A stretch of 64,000 bases of DNA from Deinococcus radiopugnans ATCC 19172. GTDB taxonomy: Bacteria > Deinococcota > Deinococci > Deinococcales > Deinococcaceae. A program made the position numbers and the translations under genes. Shown here one piece after another: positions 25,860 through 33,675 of this stretch (position 1 is the first letter of the stretch; the number at the start of each line of letters is the position of its first letter). The stretch spans positions 1 to 64,000 of the forward strand of contig NZ_VDMO01000008.1 in the NCBI RefSeq assembly GCF_006335125.1. Reading direction: 5' to 3'. Under the pieces are notes generated by a model. The model saw only the letters and a list, made by a program, of their open reading frames with translations, was not told the origin of the DNA and made no database searches.

Positions 25860-26896
25860 GACAGCTCCTTTCTAGATTTGGGTAGGGCGGATTGCTGGGC
25901 GGCCCGGTGGGCCTCCACGGCGGGCAGCACCAGCCCTTCCACGTCGCGCGGGTCGACGATGTGGCGGTACTCCAGGGCAGGTTTGTGGGGCAGCAGGGTA
26001 CGGACGGTTTCAGAGCCGGTGGCGTAGATCGCCACATCGCAGGCGTCCAGCACCTCCTGCAGGTTGGCTGCGTGCAGATGCGTGGCCTGGATGGCCGAGA
26101 CATGCGGCGCGAAGCGTTTGACGCCGCCCAGAAAGGTGGGCAGGAACTCCTCGAAGGTCGCCACAATCGCCAGTCGGATCATCGGATCAAGGGCGGCCAG
26201 CGCCGCGCGGGTGCGCTGCGAGGGAATGAACCCCACCGGGATCACCTCGCGCCCCGGCAGCAGGGCGCGGGTCTCGTTCAGGCGGTGCGCCAGCGCCAGC
26301 ACCACATCGGCACTGTGCGTGCCTTCCAGCGCGCGCCCGGAACGCAGGTCGTCCAGCGTGACCGCCTGCACCCGGTCTCCGGCGGGCAGGGCCGCCTGCA
26401 CGTCCGCCGCGTACCCGCGCGTGGCGTCGGCAAACAGGCCCACCAGCAGCACGCTCACGCCGGTCTGCGGCGGACGCGCCCCACGCGCAATCAGGGCGTT
26501 CATCGCCTCGCCGATCTGGCGCAGGCTGAAGCCCTCGTTCTCGGCCTGCGCCAGCGTGTCCGACAGCAGCCGGGTCAGCCGCGCCGGATCGGGGCCGGGC
26601 GGCGGCTGCGGCACGTCGGCCACGAAGGTGCCGCGCCCGCGGGCCGTTACGATCAGCCCCAGCGAGAGCAGTTCCTTGTAGACGCCCGCCACCGTCATGT
26701 GCGCCACGCCCAGTTCCTGCGAAAGCTCGCGCACGCTGGGCAGCCGCGCGCCGCGTGGAATATCGCCGCAGGCGATGCCGTATTCCAGTTGACCGCGCAG
26801 TTGCGCCCCCACCGGCACGCCCAGGCTGCGGTCGATCCCCAGCGGCCAGGCGAAGGGTTCCGTGTCCAGCACCGTCGAAGTCGCGCCTGGGTTCAT
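25856..26896 (-). CDS. GntR-family regulator with alpha/beta sensor domain
   Basis: A 346-residue protein whose residues about 25-95 form a GntR winged helix (LRGQLEYGIACGDIPRGARLPSVRELSQELGVAHMTVAGVYKELLSLG). The C-terminal about 230 residues look alpha/beta, with Rossmann-like strands (VSVLLVGLF, ADVVLALA, AIVATFEEF, VAIYATGSE). That domain is not FCD or UTRA in appearance and resembles a periplasmic-binding-like or receiver-like sensor. It lies inside the operon, between the transporter and the enzymes, and probably controls it. Confidence 0.82.
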   Translation of the reverse strand: MNPGATSTVLDTEPFAWPLGIDRSLGVPVGAQLRGQLEYGIACGDIPRGARLPSVRELSQELGVAHMTVAGVYKELLSLGLIVTARGRGTFVADVPQPPPGPDPARLTRLLSDTLAQAENEGFSLRQIGEAMNALIARGARPPQTGVSVLLVGLFADATRGYAADVQAALPAGDRVQAVTLDDLRSGRALEGTHSADVVLALAHRLNETRALLPGREVIPVGFIPSQRTRAALAALDPMIRLAIVATFEEFLPTFLGGVKRFAPHVSAIQATHLHAANLQEVLDACDVAIYATGSETVRTLLPHKPALEYRHIVDPRDVEGLVLPAVEAHRAAQQSALPKSRKELS

Positions 26897-27936
26897 GTCG
26901 CCACCTTAAGTGACGCCGCAGGTGGGGAGCCGTCGGAATCGTACAGATGGCAGGCCACCTCCGGGCCATCCGCCAGCTTGAGCAGCGCGGGCCGCTCGGT
27001 GGCGCAGCGGTCAAAGGCGTGCGGGCAGCGGGTGCGGAAGGCGCAGCCGCTCGGCACGTTCAGCGGACTGGGCAACTCGCCGGTGATGGCCGGGGCCGCC
27101 GTGCGTCGGCTGGGATCGAGGGTGGGCGCGGCGGCCAGCAGCGCCTGGGTGTAGGGATGGCGCGGCGTGGCAAAAATTGTTTGTGTCTCTGAAACCTCCA
27201 CCACCCGGCCCAGGTACATCACCGCCACCCGGTGCGAGATGTGACGCACCAGCCGCAGGTCGTGGGCCACGAACAGCACGGTCAGGTTCAGGCGTTCCTG
27301 CAACTCCAGCAACAGGTTGACGACCTGCGCCTGCACCGACACGTCCAGCGCGGACACCAGCTCGTCGGCAATCAGGCATTCCGGCTCCAGCGCCAGCGCC
27401 CGCGCGATGCCGATGCGCTGGCGCTGGCCGCCGGAAAACTCGTGCGGCAGGCGTCCGGCGGCCTCGGGCGGCAGGCCCACCAGCTGAAGCAGTTCGCGCA
27501 CGCGGGCGGGCTGTTCTGTCGCAGGACGCATCTTGTGAACGCTCAGCGCCTCGCGCAGCACCGCCTCCACGGTCATGCGCGGGTTGAGGCTGGAATATGG
27601 ATCCTGAAAGATCATCTGCACCCGGCGGTTGTACTGACGCAGGTCCGCGCCGCGTAGCGCCAGCACGTCCAACTCGCCGTAACGGACGCTGCCCCGGTCC
27701 GCGTCGTACAGCCGCACCAGCGTCCGCGCCAGGGTGGACTTGCCGCAGCCGCTCTCGCCCACGATGCCCAGCGTCTCGCCGCGCCGCACGGTCAACTCCA
27801 CGTCGGTCAAGGCTTGCACCGCTTTTCGCGGCTGTCCCCGCCAGCGCGACAGCAGGCTCTGGGCCACCGGGAACGTCTTGGTGAGGTTATGAATCTCCAT
27901 CAGGGGTGGCGTGGACTTGGAAAGAGGAACGGTCAC
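26893..27936 (-). CDS. Peptide-type ABC transporter ATPase (OppF/DppF family)
   Basis: A 347-residue ATP-binding subunit with Walker A GESGCGKST (about residue 59), Q-loop FQDPYSSLNPR, signature FSGGQRQRI and Walker B LIADE. The residue after the Walker B Glu is Leu (DELVSALD) instead of the usual Pro. The C-terminal oligopeptide-transporter domain with a Cys cluster (CAFRTRCPHAFDRC) is present and may bind an Fe-S cluster as in DppD/DppF. It pairs with the OppD-type ATPase. GTG start overlaps the OppD stop by 4 nt. Confidence 0.93.
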   Translation of the reverse strand: MTVPLSKSTPPLMEIHNLTKTFPVAQSLLSRWRGQPRKAVQALTDVELTVRRGETLGIVGESGCGKSTLARTLVRLYDADRGSVRYGELDVLALRGADLRQYNRRVQMIFQDPYSSLNPRMTVEAVLREALSVHKMRPATEQPARVRELLQLVGLPPEAAGRLPHEFSGGQRQRIGIARALALEPECLIADELVSALDVSVQAQVVNLLLELQERLNLTVLFVAHDLRLVRHISHRVAVMYLGRVVEVSETQTIFATPRHPYTQALLAAAPTLDPSRRTAAPAITGELPSPLNVPSGCAFRTRCPHAFDRCATERPALLKLADGPEVACHLYDSDGSPPAASLKVAT

Positions 27937-28937
27937 GCGCTCACCTCCTCAAGGCTGGCTTTCAGCGCGGGCAGCTCATCGGAATGAATGCAGGCGCTGA
28001 AGCGTCCCGGCGCGACTTCCAGCAGCGGCGGCTCCCCGGCCCGGCACTCCTCGGTCACGTACCCGCAGCGCGGCGCAAACGGGCAGCCGGGCGGCAGCGA
28101 GCGCAGGTCGGGCGGCCCGCCGGGAATCGGCTGGAGCGGGCGGCGGTGTTCCCCGGCTCCCGGCAGGCTCCGCAGCAGCCCCAGGGTGTAGGCGTGTTTG
28201 GGCGCGTGGAACAGGTCATTCACCCCTGCCGTCTCCACCAGCCGTCCGCCGTACATCACGGCCACCCGGTCACAGGTCTGGGCCACCACGCCCAGATCGT
28301 GCGTGACCAGAATGACGCTCATGTGCAGTTCCTCGCGCAGCCGCAGCAGCAGCCGCAGGATCTGATCCTGAATGGTCACGTCCAGCGCCGTCGTCGGCTC
28401 GTCGGCCAGCAGCAACTGCGGCTCGGAGGCCAGCGCGATGGCGATCATGGCCCGCTGGCGCATCCCGCCGGAAAACTGATGCGGATAGTCGGCGAGGCGG
28501 GCGCGGGGGCTGGGAATCCCGGTCAGGTCCAGCAGCTCGGCGGCCCGTTCCTGCGCGGCGCGGCCCCGTAAGCCCTTGTGTTCACGCAGGTTCTCCCCGA
28601 TCTGCTCGCCCACCGTCAGCACCGGATTCAGGGCCGACATCGGCTCCTGAAAGATCATGCTGATCTGACCGCCGCGCACGTCGCGCAGTTTGGCTTCGGA
28701 GACGTCCAGCAGGTTCTGACCGCCGTACTCGACGCTGCCCGTCATCCGAATCGGCGGGCGGTGCAGGCGGATCAGGGAGCGCAGGGTCACGCTTTTGCCG
28801 CTGCCCGATTCGCCCACCAGCCCCAGCATCTCGCCGGGCAGCAGGTCAAAGTTGACGCCGCGCACCGCATGGAGGACGCCGCCGGGGGTGGGAATGCGGA
28901 CATTCAGATCACGCACTTTCAACAGTGGCGCGGTCAT
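27933..28937 (-). CDS. Peptide-type ABC transporter ATPase (OppD/DppD family)
   Basis: A 334-residue ATPase with Walker [10 protein letters not shown]-loop [11 protein letters not shown], signature [10 protein letters not shown], Walker [13 protein letters not shown] and a C-terminal oligopeptide domain with spaced Cys ([14 protein letters not shown]). The open frame extends upstream into the permease gene, but ATG 28937 begins the conserved domain and overlaps the permease stop as ATGA. It would form the heterodimer with the OppF-type subunit and energise the permeases of this operon. It could also serve the ATPase-less importer at 15.4-19.5 kb. Confidence 0.94.
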   Translation of the reverse strand: MTAPLLKVRDLNVRIPTPGGVLHAVRGVNFDLLPGEMLGLVGESGSGKSVTLRSLIRLHRPPIRMTGSVEYGGQNLLDVSEAKLRDVRGGQISMIFQEPMSALNPVLTVGEQIGENLREHKGLRGRAAQERAAELLDLTGIPSPRARLADYPHQFSGGMRQRAMIAIALASEPQLLLADEPTTALDVTIQDQILRLLLRLREELHMSVILVTHDLGVVAQTCDRVAVMYGGRLVETAGVNDLFHAPKHAYTLGLLRSLPGAGEHRRPLQPIPGGPPDLRSLPPGCPFAPRCGYVTEECRAGEPPLLEVAPGRFSACIHSDELPALKASLEEVSA

Positions 28938-29788
28938 GCGCGGGGCCTCAGGGCGTCGGCCAGGCCGTCGCCGATCAGGCTGAAGGTCACGCCCGCCAGC
29001 GTCAGGGCCAGCCCCGGAAAGGTGCTGATCCACCACGCCGTCGCCATGAAATTCTTGCCGTCGGCCACCATCACGCCCCATTCGGCGGTCGGCGGCTGCG
29101 CGCCCAGGCCCAGGTAGCCCAGCGACGCGCCCAGCAGGATGCCCAGGCTCATGTCGGTCATCAGGTACACGATGGCGGGCGTGACGGCGTTGGGCAGCAG
29201 GTGGCGCAGCAGAATGCGGCCCGGGCTGTAGCCCAGCACCCGCCCGGCCTGCGCGTACTCGGCCTTCTTCTGGTTCATGACCTCGCCGCGTGTCAGCCGC
29301 CAGTAGCTGACCCAGCCCACCGCGCTGACCGCGATGTACATGTTGGTCAGGCCCGGCCCCAGCACCGCCACGATGGCGATGACCAGCACTAGGAAGGGAA
29401 ACACCACCACCAGATCGGCAATGCGGCCCACCACGGCGTCGCTCCAGCGGCCCAGGTAGCCGGTCAGCGCGCCCAGCAGCGTGCCGAAGAGAAAGGGAAA
29501 GAGGGTAGTGAACACGGCGATCTGAAGGTCGACGCGGGTGGCGTAGATCACGCGGCTCAGCACGTCGCGCCCGAAGTTGTCGGTGCCGAAGGGGTGTTTG
29601 GCGCTCGGCCCCTTGAGCAGCGCCTCGTAGTCGAAATCCGTGGGGCTGAAGGGGGCCAGGGCGCGCGGAAACAGGGCCGCCGCGAGCAGCAGCAGCAACA
29701 GCGCCAGCCCGATCAGCAGCGTGGGCTTGGGCCAGCGGCGGCGCGGGCGGGCCGCCACCTCCAGCGCGGGCGAATGCATGGTGGTCAT
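28934..29788 (-). CDS. Peptide-type ABC transporter permease (DppC/OppC family)
   Basis: A 284-residue permease with a first helix near residues 24-42, the family signature HPFGTDNFGRDVLSRVIYATR and EAA loop RLTRGEVMNQKKAEYAQAGRVLGYS. It ends in FSLIGDGLADALRPR. It starts with GAGGAG at good spacing and lies 10 nt after the DppB-type permease. Confidence 0.93.
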   Translation of the reverse strand: MTTMHSPALEVAARPRRRWPKPTLLIGLALLLLLLAAALFPRALAPFSPTDFDYEALLKGPSAKHPFGTDNFGRDVLSRVIYATRVDLQIAVFTTLFPFLFGTLLGALTGYLGRWSDAVVGRIADLVVVFPFLVLVIAIVAVLGPGLTNMYIAVSAVGWVSYWRLTRGEVMNQKKAEYAQAGRVLGYSPGRILLRHLLPNAVTPAIVYLMTDMSLGILLGASLGYLGLGAQPPTAEWGVMVADGKNFMATAWWISTFPGLALTLAGVTFSLIGDGLADALRPRA

Positions 29789-29798
29789 GGGCGGCTCC

Positions 29799-30737
29799 TC
29801 ACGACAGCTCCGCGCGGGGATCGAGGCGGGCGTGAATCAGGTCAGTGATCAGGAAGACCAGCGACACGATCAGGGCAAAGGTCAGGGTCAGGCCCTGAAT
29901 CACCGGGTAGTCGCGCCCGAAGATGGCGTCCACCATCAGGCGGCCCACGCCGGGAATGGCGAAGACGGTCTCGGTGATCACGGCCCCGCCGATCAACGCG
30001 CCGATGTTCAGGCCCAGCAGCGTGATGGTGGCGATCAATGCGTTGCGCAGCACGTGCCGGGTCATGATCACGCGGCTGCGCAGACCCTTGGCGCGTGCGA
30101 AATCCACGTACTCGGCGGTCAGGACCTCGATGATGCTGTTTCTGAGGGTGCGGACCAGGATCGCCGCCAAGTTCAGCCCCAGCGTCAGCGCGGGCAAAAA
30201 GAGGTGGTACAGGTGTTCGCCGAAGCCCTCGCCGTAGCCGCCGATGGGAAACCAGCCCAGCCGCGCGCCCAGCAGGCTCAGCAGTTGCAGGGCCACGTAG
30301 AACACCGGCAGCGACAGGCCCACCTGAAAGACGGCGCGGATCACGCCGTCCACCCAGGTGTTGCGGCGCACGGCGGCCACCACCGCCAGTGGCACGGCCA
30401 TCAGCACGCCCAGCACGGCGGCGTAGGCAGTCAGGAACAGCGTGGTGGGCAGTCGCTCGCCGATCAGTCGCAGCACCGGAATCTTGAGGCTGATGCTGTC
30501 GCCCAGATCGCCCTGCAACAGGTTGCGGACGAAGACCCCGAACTGCACAGGCAGAGGCCGGTCCAGGCCCAGTTCGCGGTTGGTGCGCTCCACGATCTCG
30601 GCGGTGGCCCGGTCACCCAGAATGGCGCTGGCCGGATCGCCGGGCAGCAGGCGCACCAGCAAAAAGACCACCAGCATCACGGCCAGAAAGGTGGGAATGA
30701 TCTGGAGCAGGCGCCGGATCACGTAACTCGCGTGCAT
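29799..30737 (-). CDS. Peptide-type ABC transporter permease (DppB/OppB family)
   Basis: A 312-residue permease beginning with YVIRRLLQIIPTFLAVMLVVF and LLPGDPASAILGD. It carries an EAA loop (AEYVDFARAKGLRSRVI) and C-terminal DLIHARLDPRAE. ATG 30737 is chosen for GGGAGG upstream and the family N-terminus. A 112-nt gap with a hairpin separates it from the binding-protein gene. Confidence 0.93.
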   Translation of the reverse strand: MHASYVIRRLLQIIPTFLAVMLVVFLLVRLLPGDPASAILGDRATAEIVERTNRELGLDRPLPVQFGVFVRNLLQGDLGDSISLKIPVLRLIGERLPTTLFLTAYAAVLGVLMAVPLAVVAAVRRNTWVDGVIRAVFQVGLSLPVFYVALQLLSLLGARLGWFPIGGYGEGFGEHLYHLFLPALTLGLNLAAILVRTLRNSIIEVLTAEYVDFARAKGLRSRVIMTRHVLRNALIATITLLGLNIGALIGGAVITETVFAIPGVGRLMVDAIFGRDYPVIQGLTLTFALIVSLVFLITDLIHARLDPRAELS

Positions 30738-30787
30738 CGAACCTCCCAGGGAGAAAGCAGGGGTGAAAGGCTGGACAGGCATGGACC

Positions 30788-30814
30788 GCCGCCCCGGATG
30801 GCGTCAGGGGCGGC
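30788..30814 (-). promoter_or_regulatory. Intercistronic hairpin after the second binding-protein gene
   Basis: An 8-bp G/C stem (30788-30795 with 30807-30814) without T run. It mirrors the arrangement at 17300-17329, so both importer operons have a hairpin between binding protein and permease. Confidence 0.5.
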
Positions 30815-30849
30815 ATGGAACGTCCATCACGTCAGTTCAGACTGTGGGT

Positions 30850-32430
30850 CTATTTCTCGAGGTAAGCCCCGGCAAACAGGTTGTTCCCTAGAGGAATCTG
30901 GAAGAAGCCCTTGACCTTTTTCGACATCGCCACCGGGTACGGCGTCTCGTACAGGTACACGATGGGCGCGGCCTTGAGGTAGAGGCTCTGGATCTGCTGG
31001 TACTGGGCGGCGCGTTTGGCCGGGTTCAGCTCCTGCTGGCTCTGGGCAAACAGCTTGTCGATCTCGGCGCTCTTAAAGCCGGTGTGGACCGACTCGATGT
31101 TGTCGAACACCGCGTAATAGGTGGTGATCTGACTGGGATCGTTGATGTCGTTGGTCCAGGCCGCCGTCCGCATCTGGAAATCGTTGGCGCGGTAGCGGGC
31201 CGTCTTGGTGGCGGCGTCGAGCTGCTCGATCTTGAGCTTGACGCCAATCGCGCCCCACATCTGCTGGAGGGCGGTGAGCAGGGCCAGATCGTCGGCGTTG
31301 CCGCTGGTGGCCAGCACCGTCACCTCAAAGCCGTTCTTGTACTTGCTGGCGGCCATCAGCGCCTTGGCCTTGACCAGATCGTAGGGGAAGCCGGGCTGCT
31401 TGGCGTCGAACAGCGGCGTGGTGGCCGACATGTACGACTTCATGGGCTTGCCGGTGCCGTAGGTCACCACCTGAATCAGCGCGTCCTTGTTGGCGGCGTA
31501 GTTCAGCGCCTGACGCACGTTCACATCGCTCAGCGGGTTCTCGGTGCCGTCGTTGAGCTTGGGGCGGTTGTTCATCAGGATGCTGTTGACCTTGGTGGAC
31601 GGAAACAGCGTCATGTTGAGCCTGGAATCGGCCTTCAGCTCGGCCACGCGGCTCAGCGGGATGAACTCGGCGATCTGGAGTTCCCCGGCCTGCAACTTCA
31701 GGATGCGGGTGTTGTCGTCGGGGATGATCTCGAAGCGCACGCTGTCTAGGTAGGGCAGCGCCTTGCCGTCGTCGCCCTTTTTCCAGTAGTACGGGTTGCG
31801 CTTCATGACCATGTACGAGCCGCGCTTCCATTCGCTCAGGACGAAGGGGCCGGAGCCGATGGGCTTCTCGGCAAAGGCCTTGGCCTTCTCGGCGTCGTTC
31901 TTGCCGGGAGCGGCGGTAAACAGCTTTTGCGGCATGATCGCGGCGTTAAAGGTGGCCAGCGCGGCGGGCAGCGTGGGATCGGGCCGCTTGAGATTCAGCG
32001 TGACCTTGTTGCCGCTGACGGCGATGGAATTGATGCTGGCCAGCGAGCTGTTCCACGCCCCGGCCTCGGGGTTGCGGGCGCGGTCCAGGGACCATTTCAC
32101 GTCGCTGGCGCTCAGGGCACTGCCGTCGGCGAACTTCAGGCCCGGACGCAGGGTCAGCACCATGCTCTTGCCGTCTTTCGAGGTGGTGTAGCTGCTGGCC
32201 AGCCCCGGCTGCACACCCTTGCCGTCGTTGGTGGGCTGGAGCAGGGTGTCGTACAGGTTGGTCAGGATCCAGATGTCCAGGTTGGCGTCGTTCAGCACCG
32301 GGTCCAGAAACAGCGAGTCGGCGTAGCGCCCGAAGGTCAGCTGGCCTCCGCGGGTGGCGGCGAAGGCCTGCCCCACGGTGAGGGCGGCGGCAAGGGTCAG
32401 GGACAGGCGGGACAGTCTCTTCACGTTCAT
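30850..32430 (-). CDS. Peptide-type ABC transporter substrate-binding protein (family 5)
   Basis: A 526-residue periplasmic binding protein with a signal peptide (cleavage near AFA-A). Features include GQLTFGRYADSLFLDPVLNDAN, MVLTLRPGLKFADGSALSASDVKWSLDR and a C-terminal APIVYLYETPYPVAMSKKVKGF. It is the first gene of the 12-gene operon and captures the substrate for the permeases and ATPases downstream. ATG 32430 has GGAGG seven bases upstream. A candidate operator array overlaps the likely promoter. Confidence 0.94.
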   Translation of the reverse strand: MNVKRLSRLSLTLAAALTVGQAFAATRGGQLTFGRYADSLFLDPVLNDANLDIWILTNLYDTLLQPTNDGKGVQPGLASSYTTSKDGKSMVLTLRPGLKFADGSALSASDVKWSLDRARNPEAGAWNSSLASINSIAVSGNKVTLNLKRPDPTLPAALATFNAAIMPQKLFTAAPGKNDAEKAKAFAEKPIGSGPFVLSEWKRGSYMVMKRNPYYWKKGDDGKALPYLDSVRFEIIPDDNTRILKLQAGELQIAEFIPLSRVAELKADSRLNMTLFPSTKVNSILMNNRPKLNDGTENPLSDVNVRQALNYAANKDALIQVVTYGTGKPMKSYMSATTPLFDAKQPGFPYDLVKAKALMAASKYKNGFEVTVLATSGNADDLALLTALQQMWGAIGVKLKIEQLDAATKTARYRANDFQMRTAAWTNDINDPSQITTYYAVFDNIESVHTGFKSAEIDKLFAQSQQELNPAKRAAQYQQIQSLYLKAAPIVYLYETPYPVAMSKKVKGFFQIPLGNNLFAGAYLEK

Positions 32431-32453
32431 AGGAGGACCTCCGGAGCTGGGCA

Positions 32454-32490
32454 AGAACACCCGTTGATGTGTTCTAAGAAGGTATAACAC
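32454..32490 (-). promoter_or_regulatory. Candidate promoter and operator array of the 12-gene operon
   Basis: AGAACAC (32454-32460) and GTGTTCT (32469-32475) form a perfect inverted repeat with an 8-nt spacer. A further half-site TAACAC (32485-32490) forms GTGTT/AACAC with the second. A minus-strand -10 candidate TATACC (32486-32481) lies inside this array, as expected for a repressor site. The GntR protein encoded in the operon is the obvious candidate. Confidence 0.5.
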
Positions 32491-32598
32491 TTTGATGAAG
32501 AATGGAAGCTGTCGCCCCCCTTGAAGGGTTCAGGGCATTTCTGTTCAGCCGCCCCATTCAGTCACAAGCGAGCTTCCGGCCCCGCACGCGGCAGACCG

Positions 32599-32610
32599 TA
32601 CCCTGGGCGG
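32599..32610 (+). promoter_or_regulatory. Leaderless -10 element
   Basis: TACCCT (32599-32604) plus six bases precedes ATG 32611. Confidence 0.5.
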
Positions 32611-33642
32611 ATGGCCCCCCACTTCGTCCGTCCCGCCCGCCTGCGCTCCGATTCACGCCTGGCTGCACTCAGCCTGTCCAGCGGCTTCGTCACCCAGGTG
32701 ATGGGCCGTTACCACGCCGGAGTGCGTCAGGTGGCCGATGAGTTCGGCTGGGAGATTATCCCTGCCCCCAACGCCCTGCGCGGCGAGGACTACCTGGCTG
32801 CCCACCCGCAGGCCCGCGCAGACGATTTGCACTGGGCGCTGCAAAACCCCGAAATCGACGGTCTGCTGAGCATCATCGGCGGCGATGACAGCGTGCGCCT
32901 GCTGCCCTTCCTCGATCTGGACCTCATCCGCGCCCATCCCAAGCCGTTTCTGGGCTTCAGCGACAGCACGGTCACGTTGCTGGCCTTTCTGCGCGCCGGG
33001 GTCATGGCCTACCACGGCCCCGCCCTGCTGACCGATCTGGCCGAGAACGGCGGGCTGCACCCCTTCACCGTGCAGGGCCTGCGGCGCGCGCTGGTGGACC
33101 CGCCGCAATCCTTTGACCTCTCCCCCGCCCCGGAATGGAGCGAGCATTTCAGCGACTGGGGCGACGAAACCTTGCAGGAGGTGCGCCGCCCCTTCACTCC
33201 CGGCGACGGGTGGCACTGGCTTCAGGGCGACGCATCCGCGCAGGGTCACCTGATCGGCGGCTGCCTGGAGGTGCTGGACATGCTCAACGGCACACCGGGC
33301 TGGCCGGCTCCGGAGGTGTGGCACGGTGCGGTACTGGCGCTGGAAACCAGCGAGGACGTGCCCGCGCCGGCTCAGGTGGGGTACTGGCTCAGAAACTACG
33401 CCGCGCAGGGTATTCTGGCCCATGCTGCCGGCCTGCTGCTGGCGCGTCCGCGAAGCTACACCCCCGAGATGGTGCAGGACCTGTACCGCTGGGTGCGGCG
33501 CGTGCTGCGCGAGGCCGGACGCGCGGACTTGCCTGTGGTGGCGAACGTGGACTTCGGCCACACCAGCCCGCAACTGACACTGCCACTGGGGGCGCAGGTC
33601 CGGCTTGATCCGCTGGAGGGACGGGTAACGGTCCTGCCCTGA
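32611..33642 (+). CDS. S66-family peptidase (LD-carboxypeptidase / MccF-like)
   Basis: A 343-residue serine peptidase with the S66 triad visible: Ser117 in GFSDST, Glu220 in GGCLEVL and His317 in DFGHTSP. Family members are either LD-carboxypeptidases trimming murein tetrapeptides or MccF-type enzymes cleaving aminoacyl-AMP toxins; the WH(G)AVLALETSED stretch is typical of the MccF-like branch, so both roles are open. No signal peptide is seen, so it is cytosolic. The gene diverges from the peptide import operon and could process imported peptides. Confidence 0.85.
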   Translation: MAPHFVRPARLRSDSRLAALSLSSGFVTQVMGRYHAGVRQVADEFGWEIIPAPNALRGEDYLAAHPQARADDLHWALQNPEIDGLLSIIGGDDSVRLLPFLDLDLIRAHPKPFLGFSDSTVTLLAFLRAGVMAYHGPALLTDLAENGGLHPFTVQGLRRALVDPPQSFDLSPAPEWSEHFSDWGDETLQEVRRPFTPGDGWHWLQGDASAQGHLIGGCLEVLDMLNGTPGWPAPEVWHGAVLALETSEDVPAPAQVGYWLRNYAAQGILAHAAGLLLARPRSYTPEMVQDLYRWVRRVLREAGRADLPVVANVDFGHTSPQLTLPLGAQVRLDPLEGRVTVLP

Positions 33643-33675
33643 AGCCCGCGGTTCCACCTTCGGCTGTGCTGAACC

